Source: Acidobacteriaceae bacterium KBS 83 (lineage in GTDB: Bacteria > Acidobacteriota > Terriglobia > Terriglobales > Acidobacteriaceae). Taken from it: a stretch of 64,000 nucleotides of DNA. Below, piece after piece: positions 1 through 7,287 of the stretch (position 1 is its first letter; each line of letters starts with the position of its first letter). Location: NCBI GenBank assembly GCA_000381585.1, contig KB906741.1, positions 186,001-250,000 of the forward strand. The letters are read 5' to 3'. The notes under the pieces are model-generated. The model ran no database searches. It was given only the letters and a program-made list of their open reading frames with translations, and was not told the DNA's origin. The position numbers and the translations under genes are program-made.

Positions 1-1932
1 TCCCTTCCCCTGGTGAATGAATTGGAGCACCTGCGTGCGTGGCATGCGGCTGCCGATACCGATCAATGCGGGAAACGACGGAGAAATGCCTTCTCGTTGA
101 TCGCCGTGACAGATGGCGCAGTGCGCCGCGTAACTTTGAGCGCCTGCGGGATCGGAACTTTCAGCCGCATTTGAGGACGCACGAGTGGTCGGGTTGCTCG
201 AAGCGGAACCAGCGGACATCTCCCGCTTATCACCAACACCGTGGCCCGCTGTATCTACGCCATGCTCGAGATACCGGATGAGCGCGGGAAGCGTCGCATC
301 GTTCACCATGGGAAAGGCAGGCATTCGTCCTTTGCCCTGATGGATGGTCGCGGCGATCTCCACGTTAGAAAGGCGCTTGTCAACTCCGATCAGAGAAGGA
401 AACGCAGGCGGCGAGCCCTCGCGGCGATCGCCATGGCAGGACGCGCAGAGACGGTCGTAAGCTTCTTCGCCCGGACCAAGGCCAGTCTTGTTTTCCGTCA
501 GCCCGCCGGTCCAGGCCATCTCATTCGCGTTGATGTAGATCACTCCGCTTTTGGTATCGACGGCCGAGCCGCCCCACTCCGCGCCGCCGTCGAAGCCCGG
601 AAAGACGATGGTCTGTTTGTTTACGCTCAAGGGAACAAATTGTCCCGCGCTGTGGAAGCCCTTGAATGTCTCCTCGGCAAATGCGTGTGCCTTCGGCGTG
701 CGGTTGGTCAGCATCTCGCTGGTCAGGTATTGCCGCGCAAAAGGCGAGGGGAAAAGCGGGCGCGGCTGCGTAGGCCAGCTCTTCTCGCCCGGCACGGTGC
801 TGGCCGGAACTGCCTGCTCAACGATAGGAAAGAGCGGCCGACCGGTGATCCGGTCGAAAAGGTAGAGATAGCCCTGCTTGGTTGCTTGCGCGACAGCATC
901 GACGCGTTTGCCGTCGTGCATCACCGAGACCAGCGATGGCGGCGAGGGAAAATCACGGTCCCAGATATCGTGGTGCACGCCCTGGAAGGACCAGATGCGC
1001 TTTCCGGTAGCCGCATCGAGCGCGAGCAACGAATCGGCGAAAAGATTCTGTCCCGTCCGGTCTGCGCCGTAGAAGTCGGAAACCGCTGAGCCAGTAGGCG
1101 CGTAAAGAATGCCGCGCTTCTCATCGAGCGCCATCCCCGTCCAGTTGTTCGCGGCACCGGAATGGAGCCACCCGTCCTTCGGCCAGGTGTCGTAGCCATC
1201 CTCGCCTGGATGCGGAATAGTGTGAAAACTCCAGCGCAAAGCACCGCTGTGCACATCGAAGGCGCGGATGTCGCCCGGCGGCGCAGGATGCGTCTCCGGA
1301 TACCGCCCGCCTACGATGATCAGGTCCTTGTAGATGATTCCTGGTGTGGTGAGTGCGATCGATTGTTCACGATAATCCCCGCGAAGATCTTTGCGGAGGT
1401 CGATACGCCCATCCTCCCCGAAGCTCCGGATCGGTCTGCCATCGCGCGGATTGAGTGCGTAGAGGAAGTTGGCGATCCCGGCGAAAAGTCGGCTTTCAGA
1501 ATTGTCCGTCCACCATGTGAGGCCGCGTACCGGCTGCGTGCTCGTCACCCCGGAATCGAAGCTCCAGAGCAGCTTGCCGGTAGCTGCGTCAAGCGCGATG
1601 ACCTTCTGGGTCGGCGTGTACGCATAAAGCGTTCCCCCCACGATGAGCGGGCTCGTCTGCAGGCCGACGCCCTTTTCCCCGGTATCGTAGGTCCACGCAA
1701 CCGCTAGTTTGCTGACATTGTTACGGTTGATCTGAGCAAGCCGCGAGTAGTGATCGTTGGCCTTCTGGCCACCATAGATGGGCCAATCGTGGGACTGGGC
1801 TTTGGCGGAGTGCTTTTGGGGTTCCGCAGCCCCAGGCGAGTGCCGCATGATGCAGGCGCACATAACGGCGCACGCCAGCGCCGACGACAACAGACGGCGT
1901 GCCTGCGTTTTTCCGGCCTGTGCGCGTTTCAT
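1..1932 (-). CDS. PQQ-dependent dehydrogenase with two C-terminal cytochrome c domains (3' end cut off)
   Basis: A periplasmic quinoprotein dehydrogenase, expected to oxidise an alcohol, sugar or aldehyde with PQQ and pass electrons to its own haems. The reading frame is open from the ATG at 1932 to the left edge (644 codons), so the C terminus is missing. After a signal peptide (about residues 1-35) comes a propeller opening, DWPIYGGQKANDHYSRL, and blade repeats such as LDAATGKLLWSF and LDAATGKRIWSF. Two haem c sites follow, CASCH at about residue 496 and CAICH at about 605, joined by a Ser/Ala-rich linker. The ATG is one base past the stop of the multicopper oxidase gene, so the two are almost certainly co-transcribed. 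The substrate cannot be told from the sequence. The family is clear; the double haem tail is less usual. Confidence 0.9.
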   Translation of the reverse strand, partial: MKRAQAGKTQARRLLSSALACAVMCACIMRHSPGAAEPQKHSAKAQSHDWPIYGGQKANDHYSRLAQINRNNVSKLAVAWTYDTGEKGVGLQTSPLIVGGTLYAYTPTQKVIALDAATGKLLWSFDSGVTSTQPVRGLTWWTDNSESRLFAGIANFLYALNPRDGRPIRSFGEDGRIDLRKDLRGDYREQSIALTTPGIIYKDLIIVGGRYPETHPAPPGDIRAFDVHSGALRWSFHTIPHPGEDGYDTWPKDGWLHSGAANNWTGMALDEKRGILYAPTGSAVSDFYGADRTGQNLFADSLLALDAATGKRIWSFQGVHHDIWDRDFPSPPSLVSVMHDGKRVDAVAQATKQGYLYLFDRITGRPLFPIVEQAVPASTVPGEKSWPTQPRPLFPSPFARQYLTSEMLTNRTPKAHAFAEETFKGFHSAGQFVPLSVNKQTIVFPGFDGGAEWGGSAVDTKSGVIYINANEMAWTGGLTENKTGLGPGEEAYDRLCASCHGDRREGSPPAFPSLIGVDKRLSNVEIAATIHQGKGRMPAFPMVNDATLPALIRYLEHGVDTAGHGVGDKREMSAGSASSNPTTRASSNAAESSDPAGAQSYAAHCAICHGDQREGISPSFPALIGIGSRMPRTQVLQFIHQGKG

Positions 1933-1933
1933 A

Positions 1934-3349
1934 TTAGCCCACATATTTCATGAGGCGCATAAATCCGAAGTCCATATGCAGAGCCTGGTGGCAGTGGAGC
2001 AGCGTGTCGCCGGGATTGTCAGCGACGAAATCTACGGCAACGGAATCCAGTGGCATGACGTTCACGACATCCTTGCGCAGGCCGCTGAACTCTTTCGTTC
2101 CGACACGCGTGACCTCGAAGGTGTGGCGATGCAGATGCATGGGATGCTGATCTCCGCTGCCGTTGCGAAAGACCATGCGATAGCGCCGTCCTTGCCGAAC
2201 GCGGAGCGGGTCAATCTTCGACCATGACTGGTTGTTGATGGTCCAGCTATCGAACTGCGAACCGTTCATCGGCCCGATATCTCGAAAGGTGAGTGTGAAC
2301 GTCTCGTCCGGCTCGGGCGCTTTGGCTAGACTCCCAAACCGCGAGTAGTCCCATTCCTCCGGCGCCGGATCATGCCATGCAGATGGCCCAGTCGCGCCCG
2401 CATACTCGACTACGATGCCCAGGCCCATGTCGCGGCTCTTCGCAAGCGTCGACCCCAGAACCCATACTCCGGGTGACTTCCTCTCGACAATCGCGTCTAC
2501 GCGCTCGGCGACGGCCAACGACAACGTCTCTACCGTCACCGGATTGGGGACGGGGTTGCCGTCCATCGCGATTACCTTGAAGCTATGTCCGGGCAATCCG
2601 AGAACAACATTCTCCGCCCCGCTGGCATTCAGCAGATGCATCAGCACACGCTGGCCGCGCTTGACCCGTATCGGCTCGCCCGCGCCGAGCATATGTTGGT
2701 TGATCGTCGCATATTTGTAACCGACATCGGAGCCTGAGGTGAGCGGCGCATTCGCGAATGCCTCGCGCATCTTTTCCACCATGGGGACAAACGACGGCTC
2801 CCAGTGATGGATGGCGAGAAACACCTCCTGATCGTAGCGCTGTGGGTCGTAGGGCCCTTGACCGTGGCGATCTTCGACGAGAAAAAAACCGAATTGCCCG
2901 GTGTATCCGCCAGCGGAGAGATCCGCGCCGGCGGTCGCGCGCGTGTGATACCAGCGCGTCCCCGCGGGCCGAGGCGTGAAGTGGTAGCGCAGCGTGCCGC
3001 CGGAGGGAATCATCGGCAAGCCTTCTTCCATAGCGCCGTCATTCACAGAGTCGATCGCCAGGCCGTGCCAATGAGCAATCTCTGCGCGGCCACTCTGGTT
3101 CATCACATCAATGGTGACCGGTACGCCTTCGCGCACGCGAAGGATCGGACCCGGGACCTGTCCGTTGTAGCCAATCGTATCGATCACGATGCCAGGCGCG
3201 ATCTCAAGCTTGCATGGCCCAATGCGCAGCGCATAGTGCGCATGCGCTTTCTCTGTCGTCCTCCCGCCAGCCCACGCTGGACACGTGCGGGAGACCATCT
3301 GGGTCCCCAGCACGACGGCAGCTGAGGCAAGGAAGCTCCGGCGGTTCAT
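1934..3349 (-). CDS. Tat-exported multicopper oxidase with an altered His-X-His site
   Basis: A laccase/bilirubin-oxidase type multicopper oxidase of 471 residues, probably acting in the periplasm. The start at 3349 was chosen because it gives a twin-arginine signal (MNRRSFLASAAVVLG) behind a GGTGG ribosome site; an upstream ATG at 3376 only adds nine residues. Copper motifs seen are HWHG (residues 93-96), HPMHLHRH and HCHQALHMDFGFM near the C terminus. The second cluster, normally WYHSH, reads WYHTR (residues 133-137), so one expected trinuclear-copper histidine is an arginine. It is the first gene of a pair with the PQQ dehydrogenase. A copper-binding but poorly oxygen-reducing protein is possible. 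Confidence 0.88.
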   Translation of the reverse strand: MNRRSFLASAAVVLGTQMVSRTCPAWAGGRTTEKAHAHYALRIGPCKLEIAPGIVIDTIGYNGQVPGPILRVREGVPVTIDVMNQSGRAEIAHWHGLAIDSVNDGAMEEGLPMIPSGGTLRYHFTPRPAGTRWYHTRATAGADLSAGGYTGQFGFFLVEDRHGQGPYDPQRYDQEVFLAIHHWEPSFVPMVEKMREAFANAPLTSGSDVGYKYATINQHMLGAGEPIRVKRGQRVLMHLLNASGAENVVLGLPGHSFKVIAMDGNPVPNPVTVETLSLAVAERVDAIVERKSPGVWVLGSTLAKSRDMGLGIVVEYAGATGPSAWHDPAPEEWDYSRFGSLAKAPEPDETFTLTFRDIGPMNGSQFDSWTINNQSWSKIDPLRVRQGRRYRMVFRNGSGDQHPMHLHRHTFEVTRVGTKEFSGLRKDVVNVMPLDSVAVDFVADNPGDTLLHCHQALHMDFGFMRLMKYVG

Positions 3350-3480
3350 ACGCCACCCAGCATAAATGCGAGCCACCCCGCATCCTCGTCGAATGGCTGG
3401 ATTTTTCGGCGCGACACTCCATCGCCAAATGGATACGCGGTCAATGTACGATCCGCCGGCTGGCCGACTAGCGCGAGTCT

Positions 3481-4146
3481 CTAGCTCCCGGTGCCGTTCG
3501 CGTGAAACTGGCGCACATATTCCGGCGTGGGCACGCCGCTTTCAAGCCGGGGATCGCGCAGCGGAGACGCAGCCCGGAGGTGAAGGGGCACAACGCCCGC
3601 CCAGACCGGCAGAGCGTAGTCCTCCTCATCATCCGCCGGCGGCCCGGAGCGAGTCTTGGCAGAAGCTTCTTCGATCGTGAACTCCAGCACAGAGGTGGCC
3701 TTCAACTCCTTGGCCGTAGGATTGCGCACATCTTCCCAGCGGCCGGCGATCAGGTGATCGGAGATCACGCGCAGTGCCTCTGCCTTGCCCTGAATATCAT
3801 CGATTTTGCGCGCAGTTCCGAAAGCGACGACGGAGCGGTAGTTCATGGAGTGGTGGAAGGCGGACCGCGCGAGCACAATGCCATCTACGTGCGTGACCGT
3901 GACGCAGGCCGGCACGCCCGTGGAAAGCTCTCGAAGCATCCGGCTGGCGGCCGACCCGTGCAGGCAAAGCCTTCCGGGTTCTTCCGCATCACGAACGCGG
4001 CCGTAGAGCGTGGGTATCACGAACGGTTGACCTTCCACACAAAAGCCGACATGTGCGAGAAAACCGGCGTCGAGAATGGCATGAATGGTTTGCGAATCAT
4101 AAGCGCCCCGTTGCGGGAGCCGGCGAACTGTTGTGCGATCGGTCAC
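3481..4146 (-). CDS. pyridoxamine 5'-phosphate oxidase-like FMN-binding protein
   Basis: A 221-residue member of the FMN-binding split-barrel family (PNPOx/NimA-like, the group usually annotated as flavin-nucleotide-binding protein). Seen are AYDSQTIHAILDAGFLAHVGF, shortened here to its start AYDSQTIHAILDAG, then GQPFVIPTLYGR, LCLHGSAASRMLREL and AFHHSMNYRSVVAFG, which are typical of this family. The C-terminal part (ALPVWAGVVPLHLR) is also usual. Its start overlaps the stop of the DUF1579-like gene by four bases, so the two form an operon, divergent from a MocR regulator. PNPOx-like proteins are frequent partners of MocR regulators, which supports a link to vitamin B6 or an amine, but the reaction is not known. 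Confidence 0.85.
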   Translation of the reverse strand: MTDRTTVRRLPQRGAYDSQTIHAILDAGFLAHVGFCVEGQPFVIPTLYGRVRDAEEPGRLCLHGSAASRMLRELSTGVPACVTVTHVDGIVLARSAFHHSMNYRSVVAFGTARKIDDIQGKAEALRVISDHLIAGRWEDVRNPTAKELKATSVLEFTIEEASAKTRSGPPADDEEDYALPVWAGVVPLHLRAASPLRDPRLESGVPTPEYVRQFHANGTGS

Positions 4147-4748
4147 AGTGCGGGACCCCCCACTCGTGTTGAATCTATTGTCCAGTTGGTCTCCCAGGTC
4201 TTGCCCTCATCCGTTGAGAAGGCCTGCTCCCAATGGCACTGCGTCAGCGACTGGACCTGCCATATGAATCGCACGAACGTCGGCTTTCCGCTGATCTGTT
4301 CGTGATCGTAGAATTCGCCGCGGCCGTTGGCGAAGCGGCCCACAGTCGGCGGCATTGAGAAAGCGCCGGCTTTGCCGTTGGCCCAGTAAATGCTCCACTC
4401 GTGGGTATCAGCGTTGTAGAGCCGGACCGTCATTCCCTCGATACGGCCCATGGGACTGTCGGCCTCAAACTCATCTACGTTTGCTCGGCCGTCCCACATC
4501 TTCCGCGCCACAGAGGTGCCGTCGAATTCCACCCACTCCTTCGACCCGCTCAGAGGATGCACGAGACGCCGGTTATGCAGATGCCATTTGCCTACGTAGA
4601 AATCGAAGTCGTGCTGTCCATCATGTTCCCCGCTGGCATGGACGGTCTGCGCTGCCATCCCTCGAGACTCATGCCAGTACCATCGCCCCGCTGCAGCCGG
4701 CAGCAGAAGCGCCGTGATTGCGAAGAGATTGCACGTTAGTCTCAGCAT
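4143..4748 (-). CDS. secreted DUF1579-like protein
   Basis: A protein of about 201 residues with an N-terminal signal or anchor (MLRLTCNLFAITALLLPAAAG). The start at 4748 is chosen for that signal; ATGs at 4766 and 4814 extend it without adding recognisable sequence. The body begins HDFDFYVGKWHLHNRRL and continues with SVARKMWDG and EWSIYWANGKAG, the pattern of DUF1579-like proteins that adopt a lipocalin-like barrel. The function of that family is unknown. It shares a four-base ATGA overlap with the downstream FMN-binding protein gene and is divergent from the MocR gene, with only 53 bases between the two starts. Confidence 0.75.
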   Translation of the reverse strand: MLRLTCNLFAITALLLPAAAGRWYWHESRGMAAQTVHASGEHDGQHDFDFYVGKWHLHNRRLVHPLSGSKEWVEFDGTSVARKMWDGRANVDEFEADSPMGRIEGMTVRLYNADTHEWSIYWANGKAGAFSMPPTVGRFANGRGEFYDHEQISGKPTFVRFIWQVQSLTQCHWEQAFSTDEGKTWETNWTIDSTRVGGPAL

Positions 4749-4801
4749 GCATCCATGGTCAATCATCGTCTGGTATTTTGGAAGGTCCACTTTGTGCTTA
4801 T

Positions 4802-6229
4802 ATGCTGATACCACTTAAACGCGGCGCCGATCCCCTCTCACGTCAGGTCTATCTATGGATTCGCCACGGCATCATGGAGCGCATGTTGCGCCCGGGCGAG
4901 TCGCTCCCTTCCACGCGTGAACTGGCAGAAGAAAATTCCATTTCCCGCACGGTGGTGGTGCAGGCATACGATCAGCTCATCGCGGAGGGCTTTATCACCG
5001 GCCGCCGCGGATCAGGCACGTACGTTTCGGAGCAGCTCAATTCAGCAGCATCGCCGTTGCCGAAGCGAACAGCACCCCTGCGACTCTCGGAGTTTGGAAA
5101 AGCCGCAACTGCCATCGTTCGCCACGGCCTTTCTCCGATACAGCAGCGCGGCCCATTGCGTTACGACTTTGCTTACGGAACATCCTCGCTCGAGGAGTTT
5201 CCGTTGGCGGCATGGCGCCGCATCCTCCTGCGCCGCACCAGGAGGGCTCCGCTGCGCTCCTTCGATTACGGCGCTGCGATGGGCGACACAGCCCTCCGCG
5301 AAGCCATTACCGGGCACTTGCAACGCTCTCGTGCCATCCACTGCGACGTGTCGCAGGTTCTGATCGTCAATGGTTCCCAGCAGGCCCTCGACCTCACCAT
5401 CCGCCTGCTGCTGAACCCAGGCGATCTGGTCGCTGTCGAAGACCCGCAATACCATGGCATGCGTCAGGTCCTGATGGCGGGTCGCCTGCGTGTGCGCCCG
5501 GTGCCGGTGGATCAGAATGGCATCGACCTGAGCCGGATGCCGCACCAGGCGAAGCTTGCACTGGTCACTCCGTCGCATCAGTTTCCTACCGGGGCGGTGC
5601 TCTCGCTTGAACGACGTCTCGCGCTGCTAGCCTGGGCGCGGCGCGCCAACGCCGTCATCGTCGAAGACGACTACGATGGGGAATTCCGCTACGAGGGTGA
5701 GCCTGTGGAACCGCTGCAGAGCCTCGACCGCGATGGCAGGGTGCTCTACGTCGGCACCTTCTCGCGCACCATGTTTCCCGCCCTCCGCATCGGCTATGTC
5801 GTGGCACCGCGGCCGCTGGTTCCTGCATTCACTGCGGCGAAGTGGTTAGCCGATCGCCACACCGCGATCCTGGAGCAGGAGACCTTGGCTGAATTCATCG
5901 CCACAGGTGCGTATGAGCGGCACCTGCGCCGCACGCGTCGCATCAACGCCACACGCCGCGCCGCGCTGCTTTCGGCTATCGAGCAGCATCTCGCCGATCG
6001 CGTCACCGTCAGCGGCAGCGGATCCGGCACCCATATCGTGCTGTGGCCCCGCGCGAAAGTATCTGAGGCCGCGATCATCGCGCGCGCAGCGGCAGTAGGC
6101 GTCGGCATCTATGGCATCGCTGGCTACTATCTCCGGCAGCCGGCGCACCCAGGGTTCGTGCTGGGATACGCAAATCTCACCGTCGCTCAGATTCGTGAAG
6201 GCATTCGCCGTCTGAGTGAAGTGCTCTAG
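4802..6229 (+). CDS. MocR-type transcriptional regulator (GntR HTH fused to aminotransferase fold) lacking the PLP lysine
   Basis: A 475-residue MocR regulator. Residues 1-75 form a winged helix of the GntR type (LPSTRELAEENSISRTVVVQAYDQL, of which the core is STRELAEENSISRTVVVQAY). The rest is a fold-type I aminotransferase domain, with VNGSQQALDL, VEDDYDGEFRY and RIGYV. The start at 4802 is chosen because the HTH begins a few residues in. In MocR proteins the PLP-binding lysine sits in a TFSK motif; here the motif is GTFSRTMFP, with Arg at residue 322 (codon CGC at 5765). Covalent PLP binding should therefore be impossible. The gene is divergent from the FMN-protein operon, which is the likely target. 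Its stop overlaps the convergent CobW gene stop in the palindrome CTAG. Confidence 0.92.
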   Translation: MLIPLKRGADPLSRQVYLWIRHGIMERMLRPGESLPSTRELAEENSISRTVVVQAYDQLIAEGFITGRRGSGTYVSEQLNSAASPLPKRTAPLRLSEFGKAATAIVRHGLSPIQQRGPLRYDFAYGTSSLEEFPLAAWRRILLRRTRRAPLRSFDYGAAMGDTALREAITGHLQRSRAIHCDVSQVLIVNGSQQALDLTIRLLLNPGDLVAVEDPQYHGMRQVLMAGRLRVRPVPVDQNGIDLSRMPHQAKLALVTPSHQFPTGAVLSLERRLALLAWARRANAVIVEDDYDGEFRYEGEPVEPLQSLDRDGRVLYVGTFSRTMFPALRIGYVVAPRPLVPAFTAAKWLADRHTAILEQETLAEFIATGAYERHLRRTRRINATRRAALLSAIEQHLADRVTVSGSGSGTHIVLWPRAKVSEAAIIARAAAVGVGIYGIAGYYLRQPAHPGFVLGYANLTVAQIREGIRRLSEVL

Positions 6230-7287
6230 TTGCGAGCCGCAATCTCCTCGCGGAGCACGCGCCTTTCCGGCTGCGGTGCTGCCGGCTGAAAGCAGCGCAC
6301 CGCCCTCTCGTTCCAGCAGCCGTCGAGCCGATCGATCTCCCGCTCTACGATCCTTGTCATCACTGCGGGCTCTCCCAGAGCGCGCAGATTCAGCGTAACT
6401 TCGTGAGTGGTCGCCGGCGACGCATCGAGCGTGCCCTCGACAACCGGCTCCTGTCCATTCGCGCATAGGGCCGCTTTCACGTATCCGGTAGGGGCCGTTG
6501 CCATCGCCTTCAGATGCACGATGCGGATCCCAGCCCCAGACAAAGCGCGAACGATTGCATCGATCCACGGCCCCAGCAACATCGCGGGCGAAACAGGCAC
6601 GCTCGGCTCAAAGGCTCCGCGAAAGTTCAGCCACGCCAGCGCGGCTTCCGCTTGCGCGTATCTTGCGTAGTCGATATCGAGCACGTCTTTGCCCGCGGAA
6701 AGCTCTCCCGCAAGCACTTCATCCAGCCACGCTGCGACGCCCTGTCCGGTGGATGCGCTGATCTGGCGTATAGGCACAGCGCCAGGCTCAGGACAGCTCA
6801 CATGCAGATCGGACTTCGTCATACAAACCAGGTCCGCCTCCTGCAACTGCTTGTGAAAAAGGAAGGCGACGTCCTCATCAGCATCTGCGCGCAACAACTC
6901 CATCGCCCGCAATGGGTCCACCAGCACCGTGAAGGGCGCCACTCGGTAGGCTTCGTGTTGCGCCAGCAGGGGATGCAGCACGGTCGCGGAGATATCCGTG
7001 CAGCTCCCGACGGGTTCAGCGAAGATCACCTCCGGACGGTGCTGCAGCATAGACTCGAGCTGCGCGCTCAGGTCCGAAAAGCGGCAGCAAAAACATCCTG
7101 CTGTCACCTCACCGCTCGGCAGGCTGTGCAACTCCGCAAGCTGCGTGTCGACCAGCGCGTCGCTCTGATCATTCAGGATGGCAGCACAGTGCATGCCGCG
7201 CTTCTTTAACTCGCGCGCGGCGGCCAAAATAAGCGTTGTTTTCCCCGCGCCGAGAAAACCACCGACGAAAACGACGGTGGGTTTCAA
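6226..7287 (-). CDS. CobW/COG0523-type GTPase, TTG start
   Basis: A 353-residue P-loop GTPase of the CobW/HypB/UreG family. Seen are a Walker A (GGFLGAGKTT, residues 9-18), the family's metal-binding GCFCC motif near residue 73, and a guanine-specificity motif TKSD. These proteins deliver metals, often zinc or cobalt, to client enzymes. The frame has no ATG upstream of the P-loop; the start is TTG at 7287, sharing bases with the TGA of the GH116 gene (TTGA), so translation is probably coupled. Near the C terminus is a conserved acidic/His-poor region without a clear CobW_C His stretch. The client protein is unknown; the upstream glycosidase is the only linked candidate. Confidence 0.87.
   Translation of the reverse strand: MKPTVVFVGGFLGAGKTTLILAAARELKKRGMHCAAILNDQSDALVDTQLAELHSLPSGEVTAGCFCCRFSDLSAQLESMLQHRPEVIFAEPVGSCTDISATVLHPLLAQHEAYRVAPFTVLVDPLRAMELLRADADEDVAFLFHKQLQEADLVCMTKSDLHVSCPEPGAVPIRQISASTGQGVAAWLDEVLAGELSAGKDVLDIDYARYAQAEAALAWLNFRGAFEPSVPVSPAMLLGPWIDAIVRALSGAGIRIVHLKAMATAPTGYVKAALCANGQEPVVEGTLDASPATTHEVTLNLRALGEPAVMTRIVEREIDRLDGCWNERAVRCFQPAAPQPERRVLREEIAARN

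Noticed and set aside
241-1089. A 282-codon frame on the plus strand
   Set aside because: It is antisense to the PQQ dehydrogenase, whose frame is unbroken with propeller and haem motifs. Its composition is Arg-rich and has no similarity.
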